Notes: generated by a model not told the origin, from the sequence alone. A stretch of 44,474 nt of DNA from a virus (IMGVR_UViG_3300042691_026441:1-44474); one strand, 5' to 3'. Shown: positions 6,915 through 15,840, counted from the first letter of the stretch. A program made the numbers and translations.

Positions 6915-7407
6915 ACCATCTCGAAAGCCCACCAAGGACCGCAAGAAGGACGGGAAGTTTGAGCCCGGGCACTCGCTCCCCGGGCCGGGAAATCCGAAGC
7001 TGACCCGGTACAACCAAGTTCGTGCCCTGCTCTTCTCGGACGCCAACACGCCCGAGAAGACGATCTTGCAGGTGTGGGCGGCGCTGATCGCCAAGGCCAA
7101 GCGCGGGCACTTCGAGTCGATCAAGTTTTTCCTTGAGTTCATGTGCGGCAAGAGCCCGGTGCGCGTGGACGTGCGCGGTGAAGGTGGCTTTGACCTGCGA
7201 CAGCTCATCGTAAACGTCAACGGCTCCATGAAAGCCGAGCACGAGGCGGCGCTGCGTGAGGCCAACGCCTTACGATCGCTCGACCATGAGCCAGTTCCAG
7301 TTCAACCCGCTCGCCTACCCGAAGGATCGGTGGGCGTGCCCGAAGACCGGGCTCATCGTCTGCAAAAGCGTGAACGAGTGGTCATCCGACCGCCTCAGAC
7401 TGATTGA
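6895..7407 (+). CDS. Probable small terminase subunit
   Basis: A 170-residue protein starting at GTG 6895, 11 nt after GGAGG (6879-6883); a TTG at 6877 is the alternative. The N-terminus is basic and then carries FEPGHSLPGPGNP, the FxPGxSxNP-type signature seen in many small terminase or DUF5681-like phage proteins, followed by helices (QVRALLFSDANTPEKTILQVWAAL). Position directly before the large terminase supports the role of packaging-site recognition. The last 40 residues overlap the large terminase gene by 122 nt and look like out-of-frame translation, so the functional part probably ends near residue 130. It overlaps the spike gene by 20 nt. Confidence 0.65.
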   Translation: MPAAQRKPSRKPTKDRKKDGKFEPGHSLPGPGNPKLTRYNQVRALLFSDANTPEKTILQVWAALIAKAKRGHFESIKFFLEFMCGKSPVRVDVRGEGGFDLRQLIVNVNGSMKAEHEAALREANALRSLDHEPVPVQPARLPEGSVGVPEDRAHRLQKRERVVIRPPQTD

Positions 7408-9181
7408 ATGGGCCGAAGCCAACCCCGCGAGCGCCATCGTTGCGTGCCGCGAGTCGTTCACGTTCTGGATCAACGTGTTCGGGTGGACGTACAAGGTGCT
7501 CCAGTCGGGCGCAGGGTTCCGCCGCGCAACCGTGGGGAGCCTCGACCGCCCGTTTCTGACGTGGCCGGTTCAGGACAAGGCCGCCGCCGAGATCATCAAC
7601 TGCATCGAGACCGGCCAAGACTGCACGATCAAGAAGTCCCGCGACATGGGCGCGACGTGGCTCATCCTCGCCATCGCCCTCCACCGGTGTCTGTTCTTCC
7701 CCCAAACGTCGGTGCTCATCGCCAGCCGCAAAGAGGAGGAGGTGGACAAGGGCGATCCGAAGAAAGGGGCCAACGACCCCGACACGCTGTTCTGGAAGAT
7801 CGATTACATGCTCTCGAAGCTCCCCGATTGGATGACCGGGGGCGCGGATTCGATCAACCGCACGTACATGCACATCGGGTTTGGCACGACCGATTCGGTG
7901 ATTGACGGGGAATCGACCAACGCCGACCTGGGCCGTGGCGGGCGACGAACGTTCATCATGGTGGACGAGGCCGCGGCGGTGGCGAATCTGCGATCGGTGG
8001 ACGCTGCAACCACAGACTCCACATCGTGCCGCGTGTTCAACTCGACGCCGAAGGGATCGAGCTATTTCACGAAGCTCTGTCGATCTCCGCACGTGCGGAA
8101 GGTGCAACTGGCGTGGTGGGACCATCCCGAGAAGGGCCAAGACCGCAGCGTCGTCAAAGACGAGCGCACGGGCCTGCTCAAAGTCACGTCGTCTTGGTAC
8201 GAGGCCGAGTGTGCCCGCCGTGTCGATCCCCGAAACATTGCCGAAAACCTCGACATGGACGACACGCAATCGGGGTGGATGTTCTTCGACGGCCCGACGA
8301 TCGCCAAGCACACCGCGCTGTACGTGCGTCCGCCCCGCATGACCGGGACGCTGGTGAACCGGCTCGACTTGGCCGATGCCGTGCTCCGGTGGGATTCGTG
8401 GGTGCATCAGTCGCCCGACAAGCTGCTCGACGTGCTGGAGTGGCGGCGGGATATCAAGGGTGCGTGGAAGCTCTGGTGTACGCTGGAAGCCGACGCCGAC
8501 GGCATCCTCCGCCCGCGACAAGACCACACCTACGTGTTCGGGATCGACGTGAGCGCCGGGCTCGGCGCGTCCAACTCGGTGATCTCCGTGTTTGATCGCG
8601 ACCTGGGCGAGAAGGTTGCCGAGTTCGCCGACGCGTACACCAGCCCCGAGCGCCTTGCCGAGATCGCCGCTCTGGCGGGCGTGTGGTTTGGAGGCCCGAC
8701 CGGGTACGCCATGCTGGCGTGGGAGACGAACGGGCCCGGCGGCGCGTTCACCAAGCGGATCAAGTCACTGGCGTACCCGTACCTCTACCGCGCGGTCCGC
8801 ACCGCCACACGGGGCAACGACAGCGGCGACGCGCTGGGCTGGACGAGCAACCGGCCCAACAAGGAATACCTGCTCGGCGGGTATCGAACGGCGCTGGCCC
8901 GGGGCGACTTCATCAACCGGTGCGCCAAAGCGATGGAGGAGGCCAGCCGGTATGTGTACGGCGAGAGTTCGGGCGAGATCCTGCCCGGCGAAATGCAGGA
9001 GGAAGAGGGCAACGCCCGCGCCACACACGGCGATCGTGTGATTGCTGACGCGGTGGCGTACGAAGCGGCGCTCAAGGCTCCCCGCATCAAACCGCCCGAG
9101 CGCCCGGTCCCGGCCCGGTCGTTCCTTGGCCGTCGGCAGCGCCGGAAGGCCGAAAAATCGATGCTCAACGACGACGAGTGA
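7286..9181 (+). CDS. terL: Terminase large subunit (packaging ATPase/nuclease)
   Basis: A 631-residue protein that would pump DNA into the prohead and cut it. The ATPase half has a Walker-A-like KKSRDMGAT at residues 116-124, in the variant form seen in terminases, and a Walker B FIMVDEAA with Asp227/Glu228. The nuclease half begins with YVFGIDVSAGLGASN, where Asp421 is the expected first metal ligand of the RNase H-like fold. WINVFGWTYKV near residue 60 is the usual N-terminal lead-in. ATG 7286 is used because the protein reads sensibly from there; no strong ribosome binding site is seen, so coupling to the upstream gene is likely. The length is normal for the family. Confidence 0.93.
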   Translation: MSQFQFNPLAYPKDRWACPKTGLIVCKSVNEWSSDRLRLIEWAEANPASAIVACRESFTFWINVFGWTYKVLQSGAGFRRATVGSLDRPFLTWPVQDKAAAEIINCIETGQDCTIKKSRDMGATWLILAIALHRCLFFPQTSVLIASRKEEEVDKGDPKKGANDPDTLFWKIDYMLSKLPDWMTGGADSINRTYMHIGFGTTDSVIDGESTNADLGRGGRRTFIMVDEAAAVANLRSVDAATTDSTSCRVFNSTPKGSSYFTKLCRSPHVRKVQLAWWDHPEKGQDRSVVKDERTGLLKVTSSWYEAECARRVDPRNIAENLDMDDTQSGWMFFDGPTIAKHTALYVRPPRMTGTLVNRLDLADAVLRWDSWVHQSPDKLLDVLEWRRDIKGAWKLWCTLEADADGILRPRQDHTYVFGIDVSAGLGASNSVISVFDRDLGEKVAEFADAYTSPERLAEIAALAGVWFGGPTGYAMLAWETNGPGGAFTKRIKSLAYPYLYRAVRTATRGNDSGDALGWTSNRPNKEYLLGGYRTALARGDFINRCAKAMEEASRYVYGESSGEILPGEMQEEEGNARATHGDRVIADAVAYEAALKAPRIKPPERPVPARSFLGRRQRRKAEKSMLNDDE

Positions 9182-9213
9182 ACCCGTAGACTTGACGATC
9201 AAGGAGCGTGCCG

Positions 9214-11010
9214 ATGGAAGTCCCGAGCATTGACCGCATCTACAAGGCCATTGAGGCGGCGGACAACGCCCACAAGCCCCACCGCGAGCTACGCGGCGAG
9301 TTGCTGCGCATCTACATGGGAGCGGTGAACGACCGCGTGGGAAACATGGGCCTTGCCAGCGACGGCAATCGGCGGGTGCGGCGCGTGGTCAACCTGACGG
9401 CACAGACAATCGACGTTCTTTCGGCGGTGCTGTCTGGGTCGGACCCGCGACACGTGCTTCTGCCCAAGCGCAACGAGCTTTCCGGCGAAGCCATGCTGCT
9501 CGAATCGATGCTCGATCAGGCGTGGATCGATCAGGCAATCCGAACCGAAGTCCTCGAAATGTGCGTGTTCGACGCCCTGGTCTACCCGATGGGCATCGCC
9601 ATGTGGGGGATCAAGGCTGGTTCGTCTCAGGTGCTCATCAACAACGAGTCCGTGGACCTTGGCGAGTATTTCATCGCGCGCATCGACCCCGACGACTACG
9701 GGATCGACCCGCACGCGCGCACCTGGGGCGAACGGTCGTTCGAGTTCCACCGTTTCCGGGTTGGCCGGGATTACGCGCTGGAATGCGGGCTATTCGCCGG
9801 TAAGGAAGAGATCATCAAGATGATGCCCGCGGTTCACAACCTCGGCATGGGCGACGAGGCGGGGAGCCGATCGTCCGAGATGGTGTCAGCCAACGACACC
9901 AACCGCAAGGATCCGCTCTACGACCAGATCGAGCTCATCCAGATGACGATGTACCTCGGCGACGACAACGTGCAGGAGATCATCATCCCGTCGCGACGGG
10001 TCAAGACGGATTCCATGAGCAACGAGGATCACATTCTCCAACTGAAGAAGTACGAGGGCCCGAAGGGTGGGCGGTATCGGATTCTGAGGCTGCGCCCGAT
10101 CCCCAACAACATCATGGGCACGCACCCGGTCGGTCAGCAGATGGACCTGGCCAACGCGGTTGACAAGGTGGCGGGAAAGCTCATCAACCAGATGCACCGG
10201 TCGAAGACCATATACGGGTACGCCCGCGCGGTGGAGCACGAGGCTCTGGAAGTGAAAGACGCTCCCGACGGCGCGACGGTCGCGATGGACGACCCGAAAA
10301 ACCACGTGATGCTCCAGTTCGGCGGCGTCATCGAGCAGTTCTTTGACGGTCTCAAGTGGATGATGAGCCAGTACAACAACATCACCGGCAATGTTCAGCA
10401 GCTTGGCGGATCCGGCCAGCTTGGCGAGACGGGCACGGCGACGGAAGCGCAGTTGCTCCAGAACAACGCCAACCGGGGCGCGACGGTGCTCGATCGTCGC
10501 GTAGTCGGCTTTGCCGGCGAGCTTTCCAAGATGCTCGCGTGGTCGTTTGTGACCGACCCGCTGATCCAGCGCCCAACGTCGGTCCGCATCCCCGGCGGCG
10601 AAAAGCTCGATCTGGTCTACGACGCGGCAACACGCCGGGGCGGGTACCTCGACTTTAACTACAACATCCTCCAAGACACGCTTGCGCCGATGGATCCGAC
10701 CGTCCGCCGCGCCATGCTCTTGGAGCTTTTCCGCACGATCAACGAGCTGCTTCCCTACATGCAGGCGGGCGTGTACAACTCGACGCCGACGCTTCAAGTG
10801 CTCGGTTCGGAGTTCGGACGCCCCGACCTGGACAACCTCGTCAACGACCCGCGCATGGCGGCCATGGATTCGGCGATGCTCGCCCCCACGAGCGCGGGCG
10901 CCATGCCCGGGATGCCCCAGCAACCGACAACCGGCCCGGGCGCGGTGGGCGCGCCCAGCCGATCACAATCACCGCAGGCGGCGCGTCAGTCGGCAACCGC
11001 CGTTCCGTGA
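9214..11010 (+). CDS. Portal protein (podovirus-like)
   Basis: A 598-residue protein forming the ring at the DNA-entry vertex. AAGGAG at 9201-9206 is 7 nt from ATG 9214; a GTG at 9208 is too close. Placement right after the large terminase, the length, and the middle segment (GTHPVGQQMDLANAVDKVAGKL, then FDGLKWMMSQYNNITGNVQQLGG, then TATEAQLLQNNANRG) match portals of short-tailed phages, where the long helix and the ETxTEAxLL stretch line the channel. The C-terminal 60 residues are Pro, Ala, Gln and Gly rich and probably flexible. A TAGACT element at 9187 might be a -10 box for it. Confidence 0.85.
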   Translation: MEVPSIDRIYKAIEAADNAHKPHRELRGELLRIYMGAVNDRVGNMGLASDGNRRVRRVVNLTAQTIDVLSAVLSGSDPRHVLLPKRNELSGEAMLLESMLDQAWIDQAIRTEVLEMCVFDALVYPMGIAMWGIKAGSSQVLINNESVDLGEYFIARIDPDDYGIDPHARTWGERSFEFHRFRVGRDYALECGLFAGKEEIIKMMPAVHNLGMGDEAGSRSSEMVSANDTNRKDPLYDQIELIQMTMYLGDDNVQEIIIPSRRVKTDSMSNEDHILQLKKYEGPKGGRYRILRLRPIPNNIMGTHPVGQQMDLANAVDKVAGKLINQMHRSKTIYGYARAVEHEALEVKDAPDGATVAMDDPKNHVMLQFGGVIEQFFDGLKWMMSQYNNITGNVQQLGGSGQLGETGTATEAQLLQNNANRGATVLDRRVVGFAGELSKMLAWSFVTDPLIQRPTSVRIPGGEKLDLVYDAATRRGGYLDFNYNILQDTLAPMDPTVRRAMLLELFRTINELLPYMQAGVYNSTPTLQVLGSEFGRPDLDNLVNDPRMAAMDSAMLAPTSAGAMPGMPQQPTTGPGAVGAPSRSQSPQAARQSATAVP

Positions 11011-11017
11011 GATCACC

Positions 11018-11362
11018 ATGCCCCTGTACGAGTTTCTGTGCGAGAAGTGCCAGCACGAGTTTGAGGAGCATTGCCGGTACGCGGCGAAGAACGCTCAGTC
11101 GTGCCCGCGATGCAAACATTCACCCGCGTGTCCGATGCCGTCACTGACCCTCCGCGAGCGTCATTTTCACGGCGAAGGCACGATCAGCCTCATGCACGGA
11201 TTCAACCCGGAAGACGTGCCGGAGGCGCGTCGGCTGTACCCGGACACCACGATCACCGATCAGGGGGATGTGGTCTTTGACCGGCGCAGCGACGAACGCC
11301 GGTTCGTTCGCCAGAAACGGGAAATCGAGCGCGTGTCGCTTCAGAAGACGGATGAGGGGTAA
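11018..11362 (+). CDS. FmdB-type zinc-ribbon protein with phage-specific C-terminus
   Basis: A 114-residue protein. The first 45 residues (MPLYEFLCEKCQHEFEEH, then SCPRCKHSPACP) match the FmdB-like zinc ribbon: CxxC, about 20 residues, CxxC. The remaining 70 residues (HGFNPEDVPEARRLYPD onward) are charged and unfamiliar. FmdB-like ribbons occur in phages among head genes, function unknown. The longer open frame starting at 10682 lies over the portal gene and is rejected. The start is 7 nt after the portal stop with no clear ribosome binding site, so translation is probably coupled. Confidence 0.8.
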   Translation: MPLYEFLCEKCQHEFEEHCRYAAKNAQSCPRCKHSPACPMPSLTLRERHFHGEGTISLMHGFNPEDVPEARRLYPDTTITDQGDVVFDRRSDERRFVRQKREIERVSLQKTDEG

Positions 11363-11368
11363 ACTACC

Positions 11369-11390
11369 GCACCAACACCTGCACCAACAC
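11369..11390 (+). repeat. Tandem 10-bp direct repeat in the scaffold leader
   Basis: GCACCAACAC occurs at 11369-11378 and 11381-11390, separated by CT. It lies between a TAAACT element (11360-11365, overlapping the previous stop codon) and the ribosome binding site of the 11402 gene. It may be a protein site near a transcript start, or chance. Confidence 0.35.
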
Positions 11391-11401
11391 AGGAGCAACG
11401 C

Positions 11402-12385
11402 ATGGGTGGCGACGAAATCAACACGGGCGGCGATGAGATGATTCAGACCGGTGCTGACGAAACCGCCATTTCAACAAACCTCCCCGCATCTGGTGAAGGA
11501 ACACCGGATTCAACCCTCGCCGATGGCTCGCAGGATGCAGGCCACGGCGATCTTTCTTCGCTCGGGTTCGACGACGTGGATCTTGCCACGCTCGGTCATC
11601 TGGGCTGGAACAAGGACAACCTGACCGCGCGGATGGCAGCGATCGGTGCTGACGCGGCCAAGGCCGAGTTTGGCGGGCTCATCAACACGATGGCGGCGGC
11701 GATGGGACGTTTCCAGCCGCCCGCGCAGGGTCAGCCCGCCAACGCGCAGGACGCCGGTACCGCCCAGAACGCGGGCGCGAACCAGCCGCCGCAAGGGCAG
11801 ACGCCGCCCAATGCTGCAGCGCAGGCCCCCGCCGGCAACAACGCGGCCCCGGTCTTCGATCAGAAGAAGATCGAATCGCTCCGCGCCAGCTACGGGGACG
11901 AGCTCGTCGATGGCGTTGTCGCCCCGCTGATGTCGCAGATCCAATCGATGCAGGCGGTGATCTCCGAGATCCAGCCGGCGATTCAGGCCATGCAGATGCG
12001 CCCCGCCATGGAGGCGTCCAACAAGGCGTTCTCGGAACTTGGCGGCGATTTCAAGGCCGTCTACGGCGACTCGTGGGATTCGCTCACGCCCGAACAGCAG
12101 CAGAACCGTCAGACCGTGTTGGGCATCGCCAACTCGATCTACAACACCCTCAAGGGCAAGGTCGATGGCATCACGCCGGCGCGGGCGCTGAAGTACGCTC
12201 ACCAATCCGCGCGGCTCGACGTTTCCAAATCGACGGCGATCAGCGAAGTCCGAAGCACCATCAAATCCCGCGCGGCTCAACGGGTGATCCCGCCGACCGC
12301 CGGGCGCGGCGGTGTGGGTGGGCAAGGGGGAGATCCCGATGCCGACGCGAAGAACCACGTCCGAAACTTCCTGAAAAATCGCTGA
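11402..12385 (+). CDS. Probable scaffolding / head assembly protein
   Basis: A 327-residue protein with AGGAG about 8 nt upstream. It is acidic at the N-terminus, has a Gln, Ala, Pro, Asn-rich flexible middle (about residues 100-155), then a long helical/coiled section (SQIQSMQAVISEIQPAIQAMQ) and a basic C-terminus ending VRNFLKNR. This composition and its place between portal and major capsid gene are characteristic of scaffold proteins of short-tailed phages, whose basic C-terminal helix binds the coat protein. There is no protease gene nearby. The identification rests on composition and synteny, not on a sequence motif. Confidence 0.75.
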   Translation: MGGDEINTGGDEMIQTGADETAISTNLPASGEGTPDSTLADGSQDAGHGDLSSLGFDDVDLATLGHLGWNKDNLTARMAAIGADAAKAEFGGLINTMAAAMGRFQPPAQGQPANAQDAGTAQNAGANQPPQGQTPPNAAAQAPAGNNAAPVFDQKKIESLRASYGDELVDGVVAPLMSQIQSMQAVISEIQPAIQAMQMRPAMEASNKAFSELGGDFKAVYGDSWDSLTPEQQQNRQTVLGIANSIYNTLKGKVDGITPARALKYAHQSARLDVSKSTAISEVRSTIKSRAAQRVIPPTAGRGGVGGQGGDPDADAKNHVRNFLKNR

Positions 12386-12399
12386 TGATGGTTGGTGGT

Positions 12400-12453
12400 T
12401 ATACTTGACCGACACACACCGCAGGACGCGGTGTAGAAAGAGCAAGGAGGCTC
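12400..12453 (+). promoter_or_regulatory. Capsid gene leader: -10-like box, hairpin, ribosome binding site in a loop
   Basis: TATACT (12400-12405) could be a -10 box, though no convincing -35 is present. A 7-bp hairpin follows, ACACCGC (12416-12422) with GCGGTGT (12428-12434). Then GAGC (12440-12443) can pair with GCTC (12450-12453), leaving AAGGAG in the loop. The same loop arrangement precedes the genes at 15116 and 22385. Confidence 0.45.
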
Positions 12454-12456
12454 ACT

Positions 12457-13536
12457 ATGGCGGGCGGCCTGACGATCCAAGAAGCTGGCGATCTTTTGAT
12501 CACGACTCTTCCCAAGCTCAACCGCGGGAAGAAGATCGACACGTTCCTGCTCCAGAACTACCCGTTCTTGGAGTCGGTCGTTTCCGACAAGATGCCTCAG
12601 TCCGGCGGCACGCGGTTCCAGAAGTCGATCCGGCTTCGCTCCGGCGCTCCGTCCCGCGGTGTGAACCTCTACGAAGTGACGCCCACGAGTCGCGTGCAGG
12701 TCATGGCCATGATGGCCGCCGAGTGGTTCCACCACGAAGGCAAGATCATGTACGACGTGCGCGAGCTGGCCATGAACGCCTCCGACGAGGAGCGCGTCAT
12801 CGAGTGGATCAAGACCCAGCAAGACGCCGAGATGGAGGAAATCTGCAACTATTGGGAGCTCAACGGCTTCCTCGCGCCCACCTCCGCCGGCGACACGCGT
12901 TTCCCGCTGGGGATGAAGTATTGGATCCGCGGCCTTGGCTCGGGTGTCACCGACATCCGCGGTGGGTTCAACGGGACCACGGCGGTCTTCCGCAACGGCT
13001 CCACAAGCAGCGTTGTCGGCAACATCGACGCGGCGATCCCCGCCAACGAGCGGTGGCGCAACTGGGCCTTCACGCACGGCGGATCGCTGAACATGCAGAC
13101 CCTGCGCTCCATGACCACGGCCATGAAGCGCACGCGGTTTGCGCCGCCCCCGGGCATGAAGGGCTCGACGAACACCTCGGGCAAGAGCAAGCTGCGCGTT
13201 TACTGGAATCAGCAGTTCTCGGAGGACTACGAGGAGATCGTGAACCGCGGCCCCGATGACCGCAACGGGAACGCAAGCCCGTTCTCGGGCGATCTGATGT
13301 ACCGCGACGTGCAGACCGTGGCCACGCCCGCGCTCGACAGCGAAGCCGACGCGCCCATCCTTGGGGTCAACCACAACCACCTGTACGTCATCACCCTTCA
13401 GAACATGTGGATGCAGAAGGACAAGCCGATCAACGACGTTGACCAGCGCCACGTGTTCACCCAGGGCATCGACTCCTCCGGGCAGATCGTCTGCGACAAC
13501 CCCCGTTCGTGCTGGATCGGCCACGCCGTTCGGTAA
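12457..13536 (+). CDS. Major capsid protein
   Basis: A 359-residue protein with the strong site AAGGAGG before the ATG. Synteny (portal, scaffold, this gene, a second head gene), the length, the absence of membrane or enzymatic motifs and the elaborate leader all point to the major coat protein. The sequence shows a capsid-like N-terminal helix and E-loop region (RFQKSIRLRSGAPSRGVNLYEV), then a helical spine stretch (ASDEERVIEWIKTQQDAEME) and a C-terminal part with MYRDVQTVATPAL. I place it as an HK97-fold coat protein by inference; the exact family cannot be named by eye. Confidence 0.85.
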   Translation: MAGGLTIQEAGDLLITTLPKLNRGKKIDTFLLQNYPFLESVVSDKMPQSGGTRFQKSIRLRSGAPSRGVNLYEVTPTSRVQVMAMMAAEWFHHEGKIMYDVRELAMNASDEERVIEWIKTQQDAEMEEICNYWELNGFLAPTSAGDTRFPLGMKYWIRGLGSGVTDIRGGFNGTTAVFRNGSTSSVVGNIDAAIPANERWRNWAFTHGGSLNMQTLRSMTTAMKRTRFAPPPGMKGSTNTSGKSKLRVYWNQQFSEDYEEIVNRGPDDRNGNASPFSGDLMYRDVQTVATPALDSEADAPILGVNHNHLYVITLQNMWMQKDKPINDVDQRHVFTQGIDSSGQIVCDNPRSCWIGHAVR

Positions 13537-13610
13537 TCAAACACCGCCGGCTGAACCTTCCGCCCGTCTGCGTTCCTCACCACACGCACACCAGATAGAA
13601 AGAGTTTCCC

Positions 13611-14213
13611 ATGTCGATCCAAGCCCAAAACTTTGTTCTCGCCTCCGGCACGGGTGTCGGCGGCCAGCAGATCGTGCCGGGTATCTCCGTGCCCGAGAAG
13701 CGGATCACGGTGCATTACACCGGGTTCACGTCCAACGCCGCGGCCAACTCCCGCACCGCAATCAACGAGGACGTCACCGTCGGTTCGATTGTGTGTTGGG
13801 ATCCGGTCAACGGCACTTCCGGCACACCCAACACGAACGACATCTCCCTCCGTCTTCCCACCGGGATGGTCACGCGCCCGCAAACGTCTTTACTCGCCCT
13901 GTGCGCCGGCGTCGTTACGAGCGTCCCGGCGACAAGCAAGCGCGGCGGTCTCATCGAGATTGCCCCGCTCGGTTCGTACATCGGTGAGGTCCGCGCCACC
14001 AAGGGCTCGGCGGTGGCGGTCGGCGACTTCTTCGGTCCCCAGGACGGGTCGTTTGTCGGTGCCAACGTGACGCTTGACGCCACCAACGCCGGCACGATCA
14101 CCAGCTCGATCCAGCGCATGTGCTTCAAGTCCTTGCAGATCACTTCGGGCGCGATCACCGATCAGATCATCAACACGGCTTCCGGCTTCTTTGGCACTCC
14201 CAGCGTCGGCTGA
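13611..14213 (+). CDS. Probable capsid decoration / head fibre-like protein
   Basis: A 200-residue, Thr, Gly, Val and Ser-rich protein with GAAAGAG 7 nt upstream. Alternating hydrophobic residues (RITVHYTGF, GLIEIAPLGSYIGEVRAT, AVAVGDFFGP) indicate a beta sandwich, similar in style to head decoration or head-tail cement proteins that follow the coat gene. It is followed at once by a terminator, so it is the last gene of the head transcript and likely made in high amounts. No specific family recognised. Confidence 0.65.
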   Translation: MSIQAQNFVLASGTGVGGQQIVPGISVPEKRITVHYTGFTSNAAANSRTAINEDVTVGSIVCWDPVNGTSGTPNTNDISLRLPTGMVTRPQTSLLALCAGVVTSVPATSKRGGLIEIAPLGSYIGEVRATKGSAVAVGDFFGPQDGSFVGANVTLDATNAGTITSSIQRMCFKSLQITSGAITDQIINTASGFFGTPSVG

Positions 14214-14235
14214 GGCACATCCAACGCAGTCCACG

Positions 14236-14269
14236 ACCCGGCTCGGCTACCGCCGGACCGGGTTTTTTT
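14236..14269 (+). terminator. Rho-independent terminator after the head genes
   Basis: ACCCGG (14236-14241) pairs with CCGGGT (14258-14263), with a small inner CGG/CCG stem in the loop, followed by a run of T to 14269. The next gene starts only 13 nt later, so some read-through, or a second promoter, must serve the tail genes. Confidence 0.85.
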
Positions 14270-14281
14270 CTGAGCACACCT

Positions 14282-15094
14282 ATGGACGGGCGCACGTTTG
14301 CAGAGCTGATCTTGGACGCCGCCGAACGGCTGGGTGTGGCCGAGTACGTTGATCCGCTTACCGGCGAGTCGTCCGCCGCCCAGATTCCCACCGACCCGCA
14401 CAACCTTGACCGGTGCAAGCGCCTTGTGAACCGAGGCATCCGCCGCTTCTACGCCGCCAACCCGCGATGGCGATTCCTTGAAGACACGGTGAAGATCACG
14501 ATCTCGAACGACCCCGCCAACGCGGTGGACGGCGACACGGCGCGTTGGAAGCTCCCGCCAGGCTTTGAGGGTGCTCCGCGCGGGCGTTGGTCGGTGAATC
14601 AGCCCGGGACGTTCGTGTCGTCAACGTGGATCATCCACACCGACGCCAACCGGGTTCGGGCGATGCTGGCGCAGGGGCAGAACGTCGGACGCCCCACGAT
14701 GGCGGCAACTCGCCCGCTGACCAAAGAGCGCTCGTGGGAGCTGCTGGTCTACCCGCGCCCGGATCAGGTGTATCAAGTCGCCGCCGAGTACGTCTTGATG
14801 CCGCGGGATCTGGTGGAGCTTGATGACCGCCACTACGGCGGGCGCACGCTTGACCATGCGGTGCTGCAATGCGTGCTCTACGAGATGGCGATCGCGGACG
14901 CAAAGAACCCCAACGAGCAGACCGTGGCGATCGCTCAGGCAAACATGGACACGGCCATGGCGCAGGCGTTTGCGCTCGACCGCGCCAACCGCCCTGCGCA
15001 GCTCGGCCAACTGAACGATCCGAGCATCGACGACGGTACAATCACCCGTGCAGATGTCCGCGGATGGACGCGGCGAGGACCGATCAAAGTTTGA
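14282..15094 (+). CDS. Probable head-tail connector / adaptor protein
   Basis: A 270-residue protein. The open frame extends to 14120 across the terminator, but ATG 14282 is the first sensible start. It is helical at both ends (FAELILDAAERLGVAEYV; QTVAIAQANMDTAMAQAF) with a beta-rich centre (RSWELLVYPRPDQVYQVAAEYVL), the build of adaptor proteins that sit under the portal in short-tailed phages. The order (coat, decoration, this, tail proteins) supports that role. No good ribosome binding site is seen just upstream. The stop TGA is the first part of a 23-nt repeat shared with 22361. Confidence 0.6.
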   Translation: MDGRTFAELILDAAERLGVAEYVDPLTGESSAAQIPTDPHNLDRCKRLVNRGIRRFYAANPRWRFLEDTVKITISNDPANAVDGDTARWKLPPGFEGAPRGRWSVNQPGTFVSSTWIIHTDANRVRAMLAQGQNVGRPTMAATRPLTKERSWELLVYPRPDQVYQVAAEYVLMPRDLVELDDRHYGGRTLDHAVLQCVLYEMAIADAKNPNEQTVAIAQANMDTAMAQAFALDRANRPAQLGQLNDPSIDDGTITRADVRGWTRRGPIKV

Positions 15095-15114
15095 CCCCGA
15101 GCAGGAGGCTCACC
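15092..15114 (+). repeat. 23-nt leader repeat, copy 1 (copy 2 at 22361-22383)
   Basis: Identical 23-nt sequence starting at a stop codon and running through the ribosome binding site. It contains GAGC (15099-15102), AGGAG in a loop and GCTC (15108-15111), so the ribosome binding site may be displayed in a 4-bp hairpin. Confidence 0.85.
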
Positions 15115-15115
15115 C

Positions 15116-15838
15116 ATGCCAACCGGATTTGGTACCAACCCGCTTCATCACGACGACGCGATCAATGCCAGCATTCCCGCCTACGGGTTCAAGCGGGACT
15201 ACCCCATCCCGCTGGGGCTGGCCCGCGTCACGGCGTCCGGCTTGGTGCTGACCGCCACCACGTCATCGACCGTGCCGGCGATCGTGCCAAGCTCCGACGA
15301 TCCGCCCTTCCACACCCTGCAATGGTCGGCGCAGGCCACAACGGCGGCGCGGGCGTCGTTCAACTTCACCGTTCCCGGCGAGTACAACGCCGATCAGGAC
15401 CAGATCGAGATTCTTGCCGCGTTCCGCAAGAGCGGTGCGGAGGATGCCGCGTTGGGGATGAACCTGACGGTGGCGGCCTTTGAGCCCGGCATCACCGATC
15501 CGATCGTCGGGCCCGCGGTCGTGCCGTCGATCATCACGCCCGGCAACAACACGCCGGTGCTCATCCCAACGGCCAGCGCGATCACGCGACTGCTGACCGC
15601 CCGGGACGACAGCCAGGACGGGTACAACTGGTATTCGTTCGATCTCGGGTTTGGCACCGGGCGCACGGGCAACGCCAACCGGTTCAAGCCCCTGCAATGC
15701 CTCACGCTCAACCTCGGCCCCAGCAAGACCCTTGCGGCAAGCCTTGTGGTCGATTGCGCCGGGCTCATCGCCCGGGTCCGCGTTGGTGCCGCGCTGAACA
15801 GCCGACCCGCCCGCGACTCTCGCACGATTCGGAGCTGA
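15116..15838 (+). CDS. Probable virion structural protein
   Basis: A 240-residue protein with AGGAGG just upstream, inside the 23-nt repeat. It is rich in Ala, Thr, Ser and Pro, strand-forming throughout (ASFNFTVPGEYNADQDQIEIL; TLAASLVVDCAGLIARVRVG), with no membrane segment. It lies between the connector and a beta-propeller-like tail protein, so a tail or head-tail joining component is likely. The family is not recognised. Confidence 0.6.
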   Translation: MPTGFGTNPLHHDDAINASIPAYGFKRDYPIPLGLARVTASGLVLTATTSSTVPAIVPSSDDPPFHTLQWSAQATTAARASFNFTVPGEYNADQDQIEILAAFRKSGAEDAALGMNLTVAAFEPGITDPIVGPAVVPSIITPGNNTPVLIPTASAITRLLTARDDSQDGYNWYSFDLGFGTGRTGNANRFKPLQCLTLNLGPSKTLAASLVVDCAGLIARVRVGAALNSRPARDSRTIRS

Positions 15839-15840
15839 AC

